Part shown: piece by piece, positions 53,807-62,441 of the stretch | How positions within the stretch are numbered: position 1 is the stretch's first letter | Layout: the number at the start of each line of letters is the position of its first letter | NCBI RefSeq assembly: GCF_011043625.1 | Contig: NZ_JAAKGT010000011.1 | Span: 62,001-126,000, forward strand | Origin: Caulobacter sp. 602-2 | GTDB lineage: Bacteria; Pseudomonadota; Alphaproteobacteria; Caulobacterales; Caulobacteraceae | Reading direction: 5' to 3' | Length of the DNA: 64,000 nt | Notes under the pieces: generated by a model | Told to the model about the DNA's origin: nothing | The model's input: only the letters and a program-made list of their open reading frames with translations | The model's database searches: none | Position numbers and translations under genes: made by a program

Positions 53807-55203
53807 TACGACCACCCGCCTCCCAGCGCCTTGTAGATGGCCACGACGTCGGTGTTGACGCCGGTCTCGGCGACGGTCAGCGCGTCTTCCGCCGCCAGCA
53901 GGGTGCGTTCGGCGTCGAGCAGCACCAGGAAGTCGATGCCGCCTTCCTTGTACTGGATGCGGGCCAGCTCGGCCGCGCGGCGCGAGGCGGCGGCCTGGTC
54001 GGCCAGGCTTTTGAGCCGGGCCTGGCGCTGGGCGTAGGAGACGAGCGCGGTCTCCAGGTCCTCGATCGCCGCCAGCACGGTCTGGTCGTAGGCCGCCAGC
54101 GCCGCGTCGTTGCGGGCTTCCGCCGCCTTCAGCCGCGCCCGGGCGCCGCCGAGGTCCAGAGCCGGCCAGCTGACCGCCGGGGCGATCGACCAGGCCTGGC
54201 TGGCGCTGTTGCCGAAGCCCGACGAGGTGCCCGACAGGAAGCCGACGAAGCCGCTGACCCGCACGCGCGGGAACAGGTCGGCGGTGGCCACGCCCACCTT
54301 GGCGGTCTGGGCCGCCAGGCGGCGTTCGGCCGCCTGCACGTCGGGACGGCGGCGCAGGAACTCGGACGCCTCGCCGATCGGCAGGGCGGCGACCAGCGGC
54401 GCGGGCTCCTCGGCGCGGGGCGCGAGCTGGGCGTCCAGTGCGCCCGGGCGCTGGCCGGTCAGGACGGCCAGGCGATAGTTGGCGCGCGTGGCGGCGGTGA
54501 CCAGGTCGGGGATCGTGCCTTCCGTGGCGTTGAGGCGCGCCTCGGCGCTGGCGACGTCGATGGCCCCGCCGGCCCCGGCCTCGAACCGCACGCGGGTCAG
54601 GCGCAGGGTGTCGCGCTGGGTCTCGAGGTTGCGGCGGGCCACCGCCAGGCGGGCCTGGGCGCCGCGCAGTTCCAGATAGTTGCGGGCCACCTCGGCGGCG
54701 ACGCTGACCTGCACGTCGCGCAGGTCGGCCTGGGCCGCGCCGGCCTCGGCGCCGGCGGCCTGCACGCCGCGGCGCACCCGGCCGAACAGGTCGATCTCCC
54801 AGGCCGCGTCGAGGCCGGCGCGATAGCTCTCGACCTCGACCCGCTGGTCGGAGAAGCCGGGCTGCTGCTGCTTGGTGTCGGTGTAGCCGCCCGAGGCGGT
54901 GACCCGCGGGATCTGGTCGAGGCGCGCGTCCTTGAACAGGGCGCGGGCTTCGTCGACGCGGGCCACGGCGACCTTGAGGTCGAGATTGGCGGCCAGGGCC
55001 TGGGAGACCAGGGCGTCGAGCGTCGGGTCGCCGAACGCCTTCCACCACTGGGCCTCGGGATTGGCGGCGGTGGAGGCGACGGCGGGCGTCGCGTTCTGGA
55101 GGGCGACGGGGGCGGGCGTCGGGGCCTTGTAGGTCGGGCCGACGGCGCAGGCCGTGGCCAGCAGCGAGGCGCCGGCGATCAGGGCTGTGCGAAGGAGGGT
55201 CAT
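53806..55203 (-). CDS. nodT: NodT/OprM-type outer-membrane efflux lipoprotein
   Basis: A 465-residue TolC-like outer-membrane factor with a lipoprotein signal (MTLLRTALIAGASLLATAC, lipidated Cys19; AVGPTYKAP follows as in OprM/NodT). Two homologous outer_membrane_efflux repeats are visible, with EAQWWKAFGDPTLDALVSQALAANLDLKVAVARVDEAR and FLRRRPDVQAAERRLAAQTAKVGVATADLFPRV as hallmark segments. It provides the exit duct of the AcrAB pump encoded upstream in the same operon. Confidence 0.95.
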   Translation of the reverse strand: MTLLRTALIAGASLLATACAVGPTYKAPTPAPVALQNATPAVASTAANPEAQWWKAFGDPTLDALVSQALAANLDLKVAVARVDEARALFKDARLDQIPRVTASGGYTDTKQQQPGFSDQRVEVESYRAGLDAAWEIDLFGRVRRGVQAAGAEAGAAQADLRDVQVSVAAEVARNYLELRGAQARLAVARRNLETQRDTLRLTRVRFEAGAGGAIDVASAEARLNATEGTIPDLVTAATRANYRLAVLTGQRPGALDAQLAPRAEEPAPLVAALPIGEASEFLRRRPDVQAAERRLAAQTAKVGVATADLFPRVRVSGFVGFLSGTSSGFGNSASQAWSIAPAVSWPALDLGGARARLKAAEARNDAALAAYDQTVLAAIEDLETALVSYAQRQARLKSLADQAAASRRAAELARIQYKEGGIDFLVLLDAERTLLAAEDALTVAETGVNTDVVAIYKALGGGWS

Positions 55204-55279
55204 GGGAGCCTCGGAAGTCTCCCTTCCCCCGAGAGGGAAGGGACAGGGATGGGTGTGCTTGGGTTGGGAAGCGAGGCGA

Positions 55280-58200
55280 TCAGCCGTGGGCCTGGGCCTC
55301 CGCCGCCGGGGCCGTCTTGACGGTCGCCAGCGACTTGCGGCCCGAGAGCCGGCGGATGACGTAGTAGAACACCGGCGTCAGGATCAGGCCGAAGACGGTG
55401 ACGCCCAGCATGCCGGAGAACACCGCCACGCCCATGGCCCGGCGCATCTCCGCGCCCGCCCCGTGCGACACCACCAGCGGCCAGACGCCCATGATGAAGG
55501 CGATCGAGGTCATCAGGATGGGACGCAGGCGCAGGCGGCAGGCCTCCAGCACCGCCTGGAGCGGCGTGTCGCCCTCGATCTCGCGTTCGCGGGCGAACTC
55601 GACGATCAGGATGGCGTTCTTGCACGCCAGCCCCACCAGCACGATCAGGCCGATCTGGGTGAAGATGTTGTTGTCGCCGCCGGTGACCAGCACGCCGACC
55701 AGGGCCGACAGCAGGGTCATCGGAACGATCAGGATCACCACCAGCGGCAGGCTCCAGCTTTCGTACTGGGCGACCAGCACGAGGAAGGCCAGCAGCACGC
55801 ACAGCGGGAAGATGTAGATCGCCGTGTTGCCGGCCAGGATCTGCTGGTAGGTCAGCTCGGTCCATTCGAAGCCGATGCCGTTGGGCAGTTCCTCGGCCGC
55901 GATCTTCTCCAGCGCCGCCTGGGCCTGGCCGGTCGAGAAGCCGGGCGCCGGGCCGCCGTTGATCTCGGCGGTCAGCATGCCGTTGTAGTGCATCTCGCGG
56001 TCGGGACCGGTGGCCTCCTTGAAGCTGACAAAGGCGCCCAGCGGGATCATCTGGCCGTCGCCGTTGCGGGTCTGCAGGCGCAGCATCTGCTCGGGCTGCA
56101 GGCGGAAGTCCTGGTCGGCCTGCACGTTGACCTCGTAGGTCCGCCCGAAGCGGTTGAAGTCGTTGACGTACAGCGAGCCCAGATAGACCTGCAGGGTCTC
56201 GAACAGGTCGGTCAGCGACACGCCCTGGGCCCGGGCCTTCTCACGATCGATGTCGGCCTGGATCTTCGGAACGCTGACCTGGTAGCTGGAGAAGACGCCG
56301 GCCAGGGCCGGATCCTTCTGCGCCTTGGCGATGATCGCCTGGGTCTGCTTGTAGAGCTCGTCCGAGCCGAGGCCGGCCTTGTCGACGATCTGCATGCGGA
56401 ACCCGCCGATGGTGCCCAGCCCCTGCACGGACGGCGGCGGGAAGACCGCGATCTGGGCGTCGGGGATGGCGGCGAACTTCTGGTTCAGCTGGCCCACGAT
56501 GGCCCCGGCCGAGAGCTCCTTGCCGCGGCGGTCCTTGAAGTCGCTGAGCGGGAAGAACACCGCGCCGGCGTTGGGGCTGTTGATGAAGCCGTTGGCCGAC
56601 AGGCCCGGGAAGGCCACCGAGTGCTCGATGCCCGGGGTCTTCATGGCGATGTCGCCCATCTGCTTGATCACGGCCTCGGTGCGGTCCAGCGAGGCGGCGT
56701 CGGGCAGCTGCACGACGGCGACCACATAGGCCTTGTCCTGCTGCGGCACGAAGCCGGACGGGGTGCGGGCGAACGCGAGAGCGGTGAGCAGCAGCAGGCC
56801 GCCATAGACGAACAGCGAGGCGGTCGAACGGCCCAGCGTCGCCTTCACGCCGCGGACATAGCCGTTCGAGGCGCGGTGGAAGACCTTGTTGAAGGGAACG
56901 AACAGCCAGCCCAGCAAGCGGTCGATCAGCTTCTGGAAGCGGTCCTTGGGCGCGTGGTGCGACTTCAGGAGCACGGCGGCCAGGGCCGGCGACAGGGTCA
57001 GCGAGTTGACGGCCGAGATGATCGTCGAGATGGCGATCGTCAGGGCGAACTGACGGTAGAACTGGCCCGACAGGCCGGTGATGAACGCCGTGGGGATGAA
57101 CACGGCGCACAGCACCAGGGCCACGGCGATGATCGGGCCGGTGACCTCGCTCATCGCCTTGCGGGTGGCTTCGGGCGGCGAGAGGCCGTTCTCGATGTGC
57201 CGCTCGACGTTCTCGACCACGACGATGGCGTCGTCGACGACGATGCCGATCGCCAGCACCAGGCCGAACAGGGTCAGCGCGTTGAGGCCGAAGCCCAGCA
57301 GCAGCATGATCGCGAAGGTGCCGATCAGCGACACCGGCACGGCCAGCAGCGGGATCACCGAGGCGCGCCAGCCCTGCAGGAAGATCACCACCACGATGAC
57401 CACCAGGATGATGGCCTCGATCAGGGTGTGGACCACCGAGTCGATGCTTTCCTGCACGAAGGCGGTGGTGTCGTAGATGATCTCGTAGTCGACGCCCTCG
57501 GGGAAGTCCTTCTTCAGCTCCTTCATGGTCTTCTTGACCTCGGCCGCCATCTCCAGGGCGTTGGAGCCCGGGCGCTGGAAGATCGGCACGGCCACGGCCG
57601 ACTTGTTGTCGAGCAAGCTGCGCAGGGCGTAGTTGTTGGCGCCCAGCTCCACGCGGGCCACGTCGCCCAGGCGGGTGATCTGGCCGTCGGCGCCCGAGCG
57701 GATGATGACGTTGCGGAACTGGTCCTCGTCGGTCAGGCGCCCGGGGGCGTTGATCGACAGCTGGAAGTCGGCGCCCGAGCCGGCGTTGGGCGGCGCGCCC
57801 AGCTGGCCGGCGGCCACCTGCACGTTCTGCTCGCGCAGGGCGCGGACGACGTCGCCGGCGGTCATGCCGAGCGCGGCCACCTTCTCCGGATCCAGCCACA
57901 CCCGCATGGAGTAGGCGCCGGCGCCGAAGATCTGCACGTCGCCCACGCCGTCGATGCGCTTGAGCCGATCACGCACGTTCAGCTGCGCGTAGTTGCTGAG
58001 GTACAGCATGTCGTAGCGGTTGTTGGGCGAGACCATGTGCACGACCAGGGTCAGGTCGGGCGAGGCCTTGTTGGTGGTCACGCCGATGCGCTGCACCTCC
58101 TGGGGCAGTTTCGGCAGGGCCTGGGCCACGCGGTTCTGAACCTGCACCTGGGCCTTATCCAGGTCGGTGCCCAGCGCGAAGGTCACGGTCAGGATCATGG

Positions 58201-58465
58201 CCCCGTCCGAGGCCGACTGGGACGACTGGTAGATCATCCCCTCGACGCCGTTGATGGCCTGCTCCAGCGGGGCGGCCACGGTCTCGCCGATCACCGACGG
58301 GTTGGCGCCGGGATAGGCCGCGCGCACGACGACCGTCGGCGGCACCACTTCGGGGTACTCGCTGATCGGCAGGTTGGGCAGGGCCACGAGCCCCGCGATG
58401 AAGATGACGATGGACAGCACGGCGGCGAACCGCGGTCGTCCGACGAAGAATTTTGCGAAATTCAT
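55280..58465 (-). CDS. acrB: RND multidrug efflux permease (HAE1, AcrB-like)
   Basis: A 1061-residue inner-membrane proton/drug antiporter. It begins with FFVGRPRFAAVLSIVIFIAGLVALPNLPISEYPEVVPPTVVVRAAYPGANP, carries the proton-relay aspartates in GLVLAIGIVVDDAIVVVENVERH, and contains FIPTAFITGLSGQFYRQFALTIAISTIISAVNSLTLSPALAAVLL and the C-terminal NAILIVEFAREREIEG. It forms the tripartite pump with AcrA and NodT. The gene ends with a 16-residue Ala-rich tail. Confidence 0.97.
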   Translation of the reverse strand: MNFAKFFVGRPRFAAVLSIVIFIAGLVALPNLPISEYPEVVPPTVVVRAAYPGANPSVIGETVAAPLEQAINGVEGMIYQSSQSASDGAMILTVTFALGTDLDKAQVQVQNRVAQALPKLPQEVQRIGVTTNKASPDLTLVVHMVSPNNRYDMLYLSNYAQLNVRDRLKRIDGVGDVQIFGAGAYSMRVWLDPEKVAALGMTAGDVVRALREQNVQVAAGQLGAPPNAGSGADFQLSINAPGRLTDEDQFRNVIIRSGADGQITRLGDVARVELGANNYALRSLLDNKSAVAVPIFQRPGSNALEMAAEVKKTMKELKKDFPEGVDYEIIYDTTAFVQESIDSVVHTLIEAIILVVIVVVIFLQGWRASVIPLLAVPVSLIGTFAIMLLLGFGLNALTLFGLVLAIGIVVDDAIVVVENVERHIENGLSPPEATRKAMSEVTGPIIAVALVLCAVFIPTAFITGLSGQFYRQFALTIAISTIISAVNSLTLSPALAAVLLKSHHAPKDRFQKLIDRLLGWLFVPFNKVFHRASNGYVRGVKATLGRSTASLFVYGGLLLLTALAFARTPSGFVPQQDKAYVVAVVQLPDAASLDRTEAVIKQMGDIAMKTPGIEHSVAFPGLSANGFINSPNAGAVFFPLSDFKDRRGKELSAGAIVGQLNQKFAAIPDAQIAVFPPPSVQGLGTIGGFRMQIVDKAGLGSDELYKQTQAIIAKAQKDPALAGVFSSYQVSVPKIQADIDREKARAQGVSLTDLFETLQVYLGSLYVNDFNRFGRTYEVNVQADQDFRLQPEQMLRLQTRNGDGQMIPLGAFVSFKEATGPDREMHYNGMLTAEINGGPAPGFSTGQAQAALEKIAAEELPNGIGFEWTELTYQQILAGNTAIYIFPLCVLLAFLVLVAQYESWSLPLVVILIVPMTLLSALVGVLVTGGDNNIFTQIGLIVLVGLACKNAILIVEFAREREIEGDTPLQAVLEACRLRLRPILMTSIAFIMGVWPLVVSHGAGAEMRRAMGVAVFSGMLGVTVFGLILTPVFYYVIRRLSGRKSLATVKTAPAAEAQAHG

Positions 58466-58546
58466 GGGAGGCGTCCGGGGAGGGGAGGGACGTACAAGGT
58501 CGTTCCCTCCCCCTTTGATGGGGGAGGGGAGCGTTCAGAGGGGCCG

Positions 58547-58638
58547 CCCTCGTCCTTCGACAGGCTCAGGATGAGGGCTAGTTTTGCGAGGGGCGGGTCG
58601 GTTGAGACCCTCATCCCGAGCTTGTCGAAGGACGAGGG
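58547..58638. repeat. Inverted repeat R5 between acrA and acrB
   Basis: Arms at 58547-58577 and 58608-58638 are 31 bp long with 29 matches; the core of each is TCCTTCGACA(A/G)GCTC(A/G)GGATGAGGG. It sits in the 188-bp gap inside the operon and would form a very stable hairpin in the mRNA between acrA and acrB. Confidence 0.9.
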
Positions 58639-58653
58639 GGTCGCGCTCCGCCG

Positions 58654-59829
58654 TCAGTTCTGCTGCACGGGGCTGGCGACCGCGGCCACCTTCTGCGGGC
58701 CGACTTCCAGCTGGCCGAGGTCGGCGGCTTCAGTCTTGACCGCCACCGGCGCGACGGTGTCGCCCGGCTTGACCTTCTGCAGGCCGCCGACGATCACCCG
58801 GTCGCCGGGCTTGAGGCCCTGGCGGACGACGCGAAGGTTGCCGGCCAGCGGACCCACCTCGACCGGGCGGTACTGGGCCTTGTTGGCCTGGTCGACGACG
58901 ATCACATAGCGCTTGCCAAGGTCGGTCGCGATGGCGCGGTCGGGGGCCAGGGCCACCGTCTGGGCGGCGGCGCTGACCAGGCGGATGCGGGCGAACAGGC
59001 CCGGCGTGAACTTGCCGTCGGCGTTGGCGAAGATCGCCCGGCCGCTGATCGTGCCGCTCTTGGCGTCCAGCGCGTTGTCGATGAACGACAGCTTGCCCAC
59101 GTGCGGATAGCCGTCCTCGGTCATCAGCCCCATATAGACCGGGCTTTCCTTGCCGCGCTCGGCGGCGGCGTACTTCAGGAAGGTCTGCTCGTCGGCGCTG
59201 AAGGCCGCGTAGATCGGCGCGTCGGAGACCACCGTGGTCAGCATGTCGGCCTGGGTGACCAGGTTGCCGCGGGTGATGCGGGCCTTGGAGACGCGGCCGT
59301 CGATCGGCGAGACCACGCGGGTCCATTCCAGGTTCAGGCGGGCGGTCTGCAGGGCGGCCTGGGCGGCGGCCAGATTGGCCTGGGCGGCCTTCTCTTCCGA
59401 GGCCAGGCGGTCGAATTCGCTGCGGGCCAGGGCGTTCTGGTCGATCAGCCGCTGGCCGCGCTCGCGGTTGACGACGGCCAGATCAAGGCCGGCCTTGGCG
59501 CGGGCCACTTCGGCGCCGGCGCGGGCGGCTTCGGCCTGGAACGGGCGCGGGTCGATCTCGAACAGCACCTGGCCCTTGCGGACATAGGCGCCTTCGGCGA
59601 AGCGCACGGCGTTCACGTAGCCGCCGACGCGGGGCCGGATGTCGACGGTGTCGACCGCTTCCAGGCGGCCGGTGAAGTCGTCCCACTGGCGCAGCGACTT
59701 GAAGGCCACGTCGGCGACGGTGACCTGCACGGCGGGAGCGGGGCCCTGTTCGGGCTTGGCCTGGGCGCTGCAGGCGGTGAGGACCGCCAGCGCGGCGAGG
59801 CCGGCGAAGGTGTTGATGGCTTGGCGCAT
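58654..59829 (-). CDS. acrA: RND efflux periplasmic adaptor (AcrA-like lipoprotein)
   Basis: A 391-residue membrane-fusion protein. The lipoprotein signal is MRQAINTFAGLAALAVLTAC (Cys20). The lipoyl/hairpin region is FTGRLEAVDTVDIRPRVGGYVNAVRFAEGAYVRKGQVLFEIDPRPFQAE, followed by LASEEKAAQANLAAAQAALQTARLNLEWTRVVSPIDGRVSKARITRGNLV. It bridges AcrB and NodT in the periplasm. It is the first large gene of the acrA-acrB-nodT operon. Confidence 0.96.
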   Translation of the reverse strand: MRQAINTFAGLAALAVLTACSAQAKPEQGPAPAVQVTVADVAFKSLRQWDDFTGRLEAVDTVDIRPRVGGYVNAVRFAEGAYVRKGQVLFEIDPRPFQAEAARAGAEVARAKAGLDLAVVNRERGQRLIDQNALARSEFDRLASEEKAAQANLAAAQAALQTARLNLEWTRVVSPIDGRVSKARITRGNLVTQADMLTTVVSDAPIYAAFSADEQTFLKYAAAERGKESPVYMGLMTEDGYPHVGKLSFIDNALDAKSGTISGRAIFANADGKFTPGLFARIRLVSAAAQTVALAPDRAIATDLGKRYVIVVDQANKAQYRPVEVGPLAGNLRVVRQGLKPGDRVIVGGLQKVKPGDTVAPVAVKTEAADLGQLEVGPQKVAAVASPVQQN

Positions 59830-59893
59830 CGGAAGACCTGTCGAAAAGAACGCCCGGGGGAGCGGGCGGACGGGGAGGGGACGCTTGGGACGG

Positions 59894-60070
59894 CTATTCC
59901 CAGGTCGGCGGGCGATAGGGCCGCGACGACCGGGTGCGGGGCTTGGGCGCGGCGGCCTTGCCGATCCACCGCTGGATCGAACGGCCGTGACGCGCGGCGC
60001 TGGCCAGCCACCCGGAGGCGCAGGCCGTGGCGGCTTCGGGGGCGGCGGTGATGTCGCTCGCGTTCGGCAT
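59894..60070 (-). CDS. Small basic protein ahead of acrA (58 residues)
   Basis: The ATG has GGAG 8 bp upstream. MPNASDITAAPEAATACASGWLASAARHGRSIQRWIGKAAAPKPRTRSSRP ends strongly basic, without a membrane helix or known domain. It is 64 bp upstream of acrA and would be the first gene of the TetR-controlled operon. It might be a leader peptide or an expressed small protein; support is modest. Confidence 0.45.
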   Translation of the reverse strand: MPNASDITAAPEAATACASGWLASAARHGRSIQRWIGKAAAPKPRTRSSRPYRPPTWE

Positions 60071-60163
60071 GGCTTGCGCTCCGTTCAAGGGGTAAGAGGG
60101 GGAGAAATGTCGCAGGGTCTGTTGCTTGACTTGGCTCGGCGGAATGACGATTTAGGATGTGAC

Positions 60164-60179
60164 GATACCGTTCGGTATC
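60164..60179. promoter_or_regulatory. TetR operator site 1 (acrAB-nodT / tetR divergent region)
   Basis: GATACCGTTCGGTATC is a perfect palindrome with 7-bp arms, between the divergent TetR gene and the acr operon. Palindromes of the TACCG-N2-CGGTA type are typical for AcrR/TetR-family repressors. Confidence 0.8.
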
Positions 60180-60194
60180 ACTCCCTGGCGGAGA

Positions 60195-60210
60195 GATACT
60201 GACCGGTAAC
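60195..60210. promoter_or_regulatory. TetR operator site 2 (degenerate copy)
   Basis: GATACTGACCGGTAAC matches site 1 at 12 of 16 positions and lies 31 bp downstream (three helical turns), 29 bp before the TetR start codon. Same helical face and similarity suggest cooperative binding and autorepression. Confidence 0.6.
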
Positions 60211-60238
60211 TCTCACGTCAAGGCGAGGTGCTGCGAAA

Positions 60239-60880
60239 ATGGCTGCGAGAAAATCTGGGGAGGTCGGCTCGGGGGAGCTGGGAGCCGGGACGGCGTGCGC
60301 GCCGGACGGTCCGCCAGCGTCCAAGAGGCCCGCCCGCGACCGGATCTTCGAGACGGCCCGCGAGCTCTTCTACCAGCACGGCATCCGGGCCGTCGGCGTC
60401 GAGGCCATCGCGGCCGAGGCCGAGGCCACCAAGATGACGCTGTACCGGAACTTTCCGTCGAAGGACGAACTGGTCGCCGAGGTCCTGCGCGAGCAGGAGC
60501 GCGAGTACTGGGCCTGGTGGGACGGGGTGACGGCGTGCTGCTGCACCGACCCGCGCGCCCAGCTGGAGGCGATCTTCGACGCCTTCGAGACCAAGGCCTG
60601 CGACATGAACGTCCACGGCTGCCCGCTGTCGAACGCCGCCATCGAGCTGCACGAGGAAAACCACCCGGCCCAGCAGGTGTCGGTGAACTACAAGCGCTCG
60701 CTGCACGGCCGGCTGATCGACCTGTGCCGCCGCGCCGGCGCGGCCGACGACGAACTGGCCGACGCCCTGATGCTGCTGATGGAGGGCTCCTACACCGCCC
60801 GCGTCACCCTCGGCGCCGACGGCCCGGCCCGCTCGGTCGCCCGCGCCGCGCGGAGCCTGATCCGCGTGCATCTGGGGTAG
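60239..60880 (+). CDS. TetR/AcrR-family repressor, likely of acrAB-nodT
   Basis: A 213-residue regulator. After a 30-residue polar extension the HTH is RDRIFETARELFYQHGIRAVGVEAIAAEAEATKMTLYRNFPSKDELVAEVLREQEREYW (about 33-91). The ligand domain contains several Cys (ACCCTDPRAQ, ACDMNVHGCPL) that could sense reactive compounds, which is speculation. It is divergent from the acr operon with two related palindromes between them, the classic local-repressor layout. Confidence 0.93.
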   Translation: MAARKSGEVGSGELGAGTACAPDGPPASKRPARDRIFETARELFYQHGIRAVGVEAIAAEAEATKMTLYRNFPSKDELVAEVLREQEREYWAWWDGVTACCCTDPRAQLEAIFDAFETKACDMNVHGCPLSNAAIELHEENHPAQQVSVNYKRSLHGRLIDLCRRAGAADDELADALMLLMEGSYTARVTLGADGPARSVARAARSLIRVHLG

Positions 60881-60886
60881 GGTCCG

Positions 60887-61141
60887 ATGGGGCTGGTCTG
60901 GCGCTTCCTGGCCTTCGTCCTGCTGGTCGCCGTCGTGTTCGGCGGCAAGCTGCTGGTGATCGACGGCGGCTGGCCGGGCCAAGACCTCGGCGCCTGGGCC
61001 ATGTTCGCCGGCGTCACGGTCGGGATCGCCGCGCTGCTGTTCGGGCTTGAGCGTCTGCTCAGCCTGTTATCGCCGCGCCGGGGGCGCTTTGGCCGCCGTA
61101 AGCCCGTCGATCTCCTGAAGGACTGGCCGCCCGGGCTCTAG
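60887..61141 (+). CDS. Small two-helix membrane protein
   Basis: An 84-residue protein with two hydrophobic segments (WRFLAFVLLVAVVFGGKLLVI and GAWAMFAGVTVGIAALLFGLERLLSLL) and a basic C-terminus (PRRGRFGRRKPVDLLKDWPPGL). It starts 6 bp after the tetR stop with AGGG before the ATG, so it is probably co-transcribed with the repressor. No known family. Confidence 0.65.
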   Translation: MGLVWRFLAFVLLVAVVFGGKLLVIDGGWPGQDLGAWAMFAGVTVGIAALLFGLERLLSLLSPRRGRFGRRKPVDLLKDWPPGL

Positions 61142-61599
61142 CTCGCGATCTTCGCCGCCAGGCCACGGGCCCCCGCAACGGCGTCGGCCCAGGTGATCTC
61201 GAAGCCGGCGTCGTCGCCGTAATAGGGATCGGCCACGGCCTGACCGGCGCGTCCGTCGACATGGTCGAGCAGCAGGCTCAGCCGCGCCGGGCTTCCCGCC
61301 GGCGCCAGCCGCCGCAGGTTGCGCAGATTGTCGAGGTCCAGCGCCACCACGTGGTCGAAGCGCTCGAAATCGGCCGCCGTCACCTGGCGGGCCGCATATT
61401 GGCCGATCTCGACCCCGTGCCGCCGCGCCGTCGCCTGCGCCCGACGGTCGGGCGGATCGCCCGCGTGCCAGCCGCTGGTGCCGGCCGAATCCACGACGAC
61501 GTCCAGCCCCCGCCGTTCGGCTTCCTGCCGGAAGGCGGCCTCGGCCAGAGGCGATCGACAGATGTTGCCCAGGCAGACGAACAGCACGGAAACGGTCAT
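61138..61599 (-). CDS. Low-molecular-weight protein-tyrosine-phosphatase-like protein
   Basis: A 153-residue enzyme. The P-loop near the N-terminus is VLFVCLGNICRSPLAEA (catalytic Cys9, Arg15), and the general-acid loop is DPYYGDDAGFE (Asp near 124). Typical LMW-PTP length. It may dephosphorylate tyrosine kinases of exopolysaccharide synthesis or act as an arsenate-reductase-like enzyme, but no such partner lies near. It overlaps the convergent small membrane protein gene by 4 bp. Confidence 0.93.
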   Translation of the reverse strand: MTVSVLFVCLGNICRSPLAEAAFRQEAERRGLDVVVDSAGTSGWHAGDPPDRRAQATARRHGVEIGQYAARQVTAADFERFDHVVALDLDNLRNLRRLAPAGSPARLSLLLDHVDGRAGQAVADPYYGDDAGFEITWADAVAGARGLAAKIAS

Positions 61600-61680
61600 G
61601 TGCAATCGCTAGGGCCAAACCCGCCGCGCCGACAACGCCTATTTTTGGATGGCTCCCAGGGGGCGACGCCCCGCCGTAAA

Positions 61681-61709
61681 GGCGACGAGCCGAAGCCCGG
61701 CTCGTCGCC
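61681..61709 (-). terminator. Terminator of double-glycine protein gene A
   Basis: GGCGACGAGCCG / CGGCTCGTCGCC perfect 12-bp stem with a 5-nt loop, followed on the minus strand by TTTAC. It lies 28 bp after the stop codon. A related hairpin follows the paralogous gene B at 62550. Confidence 0.75.
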
Positions 61710-61736
61710 CGTCTCATGAAACGGCAGTTGCGCGCG

Positions 61737-62399
61737 TCAGACGGCGCAGCTGGCGGTTTCGGTGTCTTCGTCGGTCTTGTCGTAGGCGCGCAGGCTGCCG
61801 TCTTCGTTGGTGTAGATGAACAGCAGCATGTTCGGATCGGCGGTGATGCCGCGCGGCAGCGTGGTGCTGTTGACCAGGGCGTTGTACTGGTCCCAGTCGC
61901 CGCCCACGTGGTTCGACGGCGTGCGGTCGTCGACGCCGGCGACGTCCGGATGGTTGTGGACGTAGCCGACGATGCGGGCGCCGTCCGGCACGCCGCTGGA
62001 GCCGATCTGGACCTGACCGGTGTCGTTCTGGGTGTAGATGGCGCCCATGCCGACCGTGCCGTTGAGCTCCCAGATGAGCGCGCCGTACTCGAAGGTCTCG
62101 TCGTTGCCGGCGGCGATCTGAGCGGCTGCCGAGCGGGCCGTGTCGAGGATCGCGCCCGGCGCCACGCCCTCGGGCGAGGCTTCGACGCAGGGCGGATATT
62201 CTTCGGTGATGCCGTCGCCGCCGCCGTCGGGGCCGACGCCGCCGTCACCGCCGTCCCACCAGCCGTCGCCGCCGTCGCCGCCGTCCCACCAGCCGTCCCA
62301 GCCGTCGCCGTCGCCGCCGTCGGCCGTGACGGTGATGCCGTCGACTTCGTCGGCGCCGCCGGTGACGAAGTCGAGCTCTTCTAGGGTCAACTCACGCAT
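61737..62399 (-). CDS. Double-glycine-leader protein A with JAMM/JAB-like domain
   Basis: A 220-residue protein in three parts. (1) The leader MRELTLEELDFVTGG is the bacteriocin-type signal cut after Gly15 by C39-peptidase ABC exporters. (2) A Gly/Asp/Trp linker, residues about 28-64, is made of repeating GDGWDGWWDGGDGG-like units. (3) A domain of about 150 residues runs from Cys71 to Cys218 with VGYVHNHPDV (His148, His150, Pro151), Ser162, Asp168/Asp170 and an upstream Glu104 in FEYGALIWELNG, the order of a JAMM metalloprotease site as in JAB/DUF4329-like domains. The exact JAMM spacing is not met. A processed, exported metalloenzyme or toxin is possible. No exporter or immunity gene is adjacent. 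Confidence 0.8.
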   Translation of the reverse strand: MRELTLEELDFVTGGADEVDGITVTADGGDGDGWDGWWDGGDGGDGWWDGGDGGVGPDGGGDGITEEYPPCVEASPEGVAPGAILDTARSAAAQIAAGNDETFEYGALIWELNGTVGMGAIYTQNDTGQVQIGSSGVPDGARIVGYVHNHPDVAGVDDRTPSNHVGGDWDQYNALVNSTTLPRGITADPNMLLFIYTNEDGSLRAYDKTDEDTETASCAV

Positions 62400-62410
62400 A
62401 CAGAATCCAC

Positions 62411-62441
62411 CTGTCTGGAAAACACCCTCAAAGCGGGTGTT
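62411..62441 (-). promoter_or_regulatory. 5' leader element of gene A
   Basis: On the minus strand a hairpin AACACCC / GGGTGTT (62421-62441) is followed by CCAGACAGGTG, which carries the ribosome-binding site. The same 11-mer after another hairpin precedes gene B. Confidence 0.55.

Noticed and set aside
55154-58909. A 1251-residue open frame on the plus strand opposite acrB
   Set aside because: It is the antisense shadow of acrB and nodT: low-complexity, rich in Gly/Arg/His/Gln and Asp, with no domain, while the minus strand encodes a textbook RND pump.
59101-60051. Plus-strand frame of 316 residues opposite acrA
   Set aside because: Antisense shadow of acrA; Gly/Ala/Asp-rich with no motif.
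62216-62330. CRISPR-like array in the double-glycine gene region
   Set aside because: The short repeats are in frame, vary by codon and have no spacers; they are a coding minisatellite.
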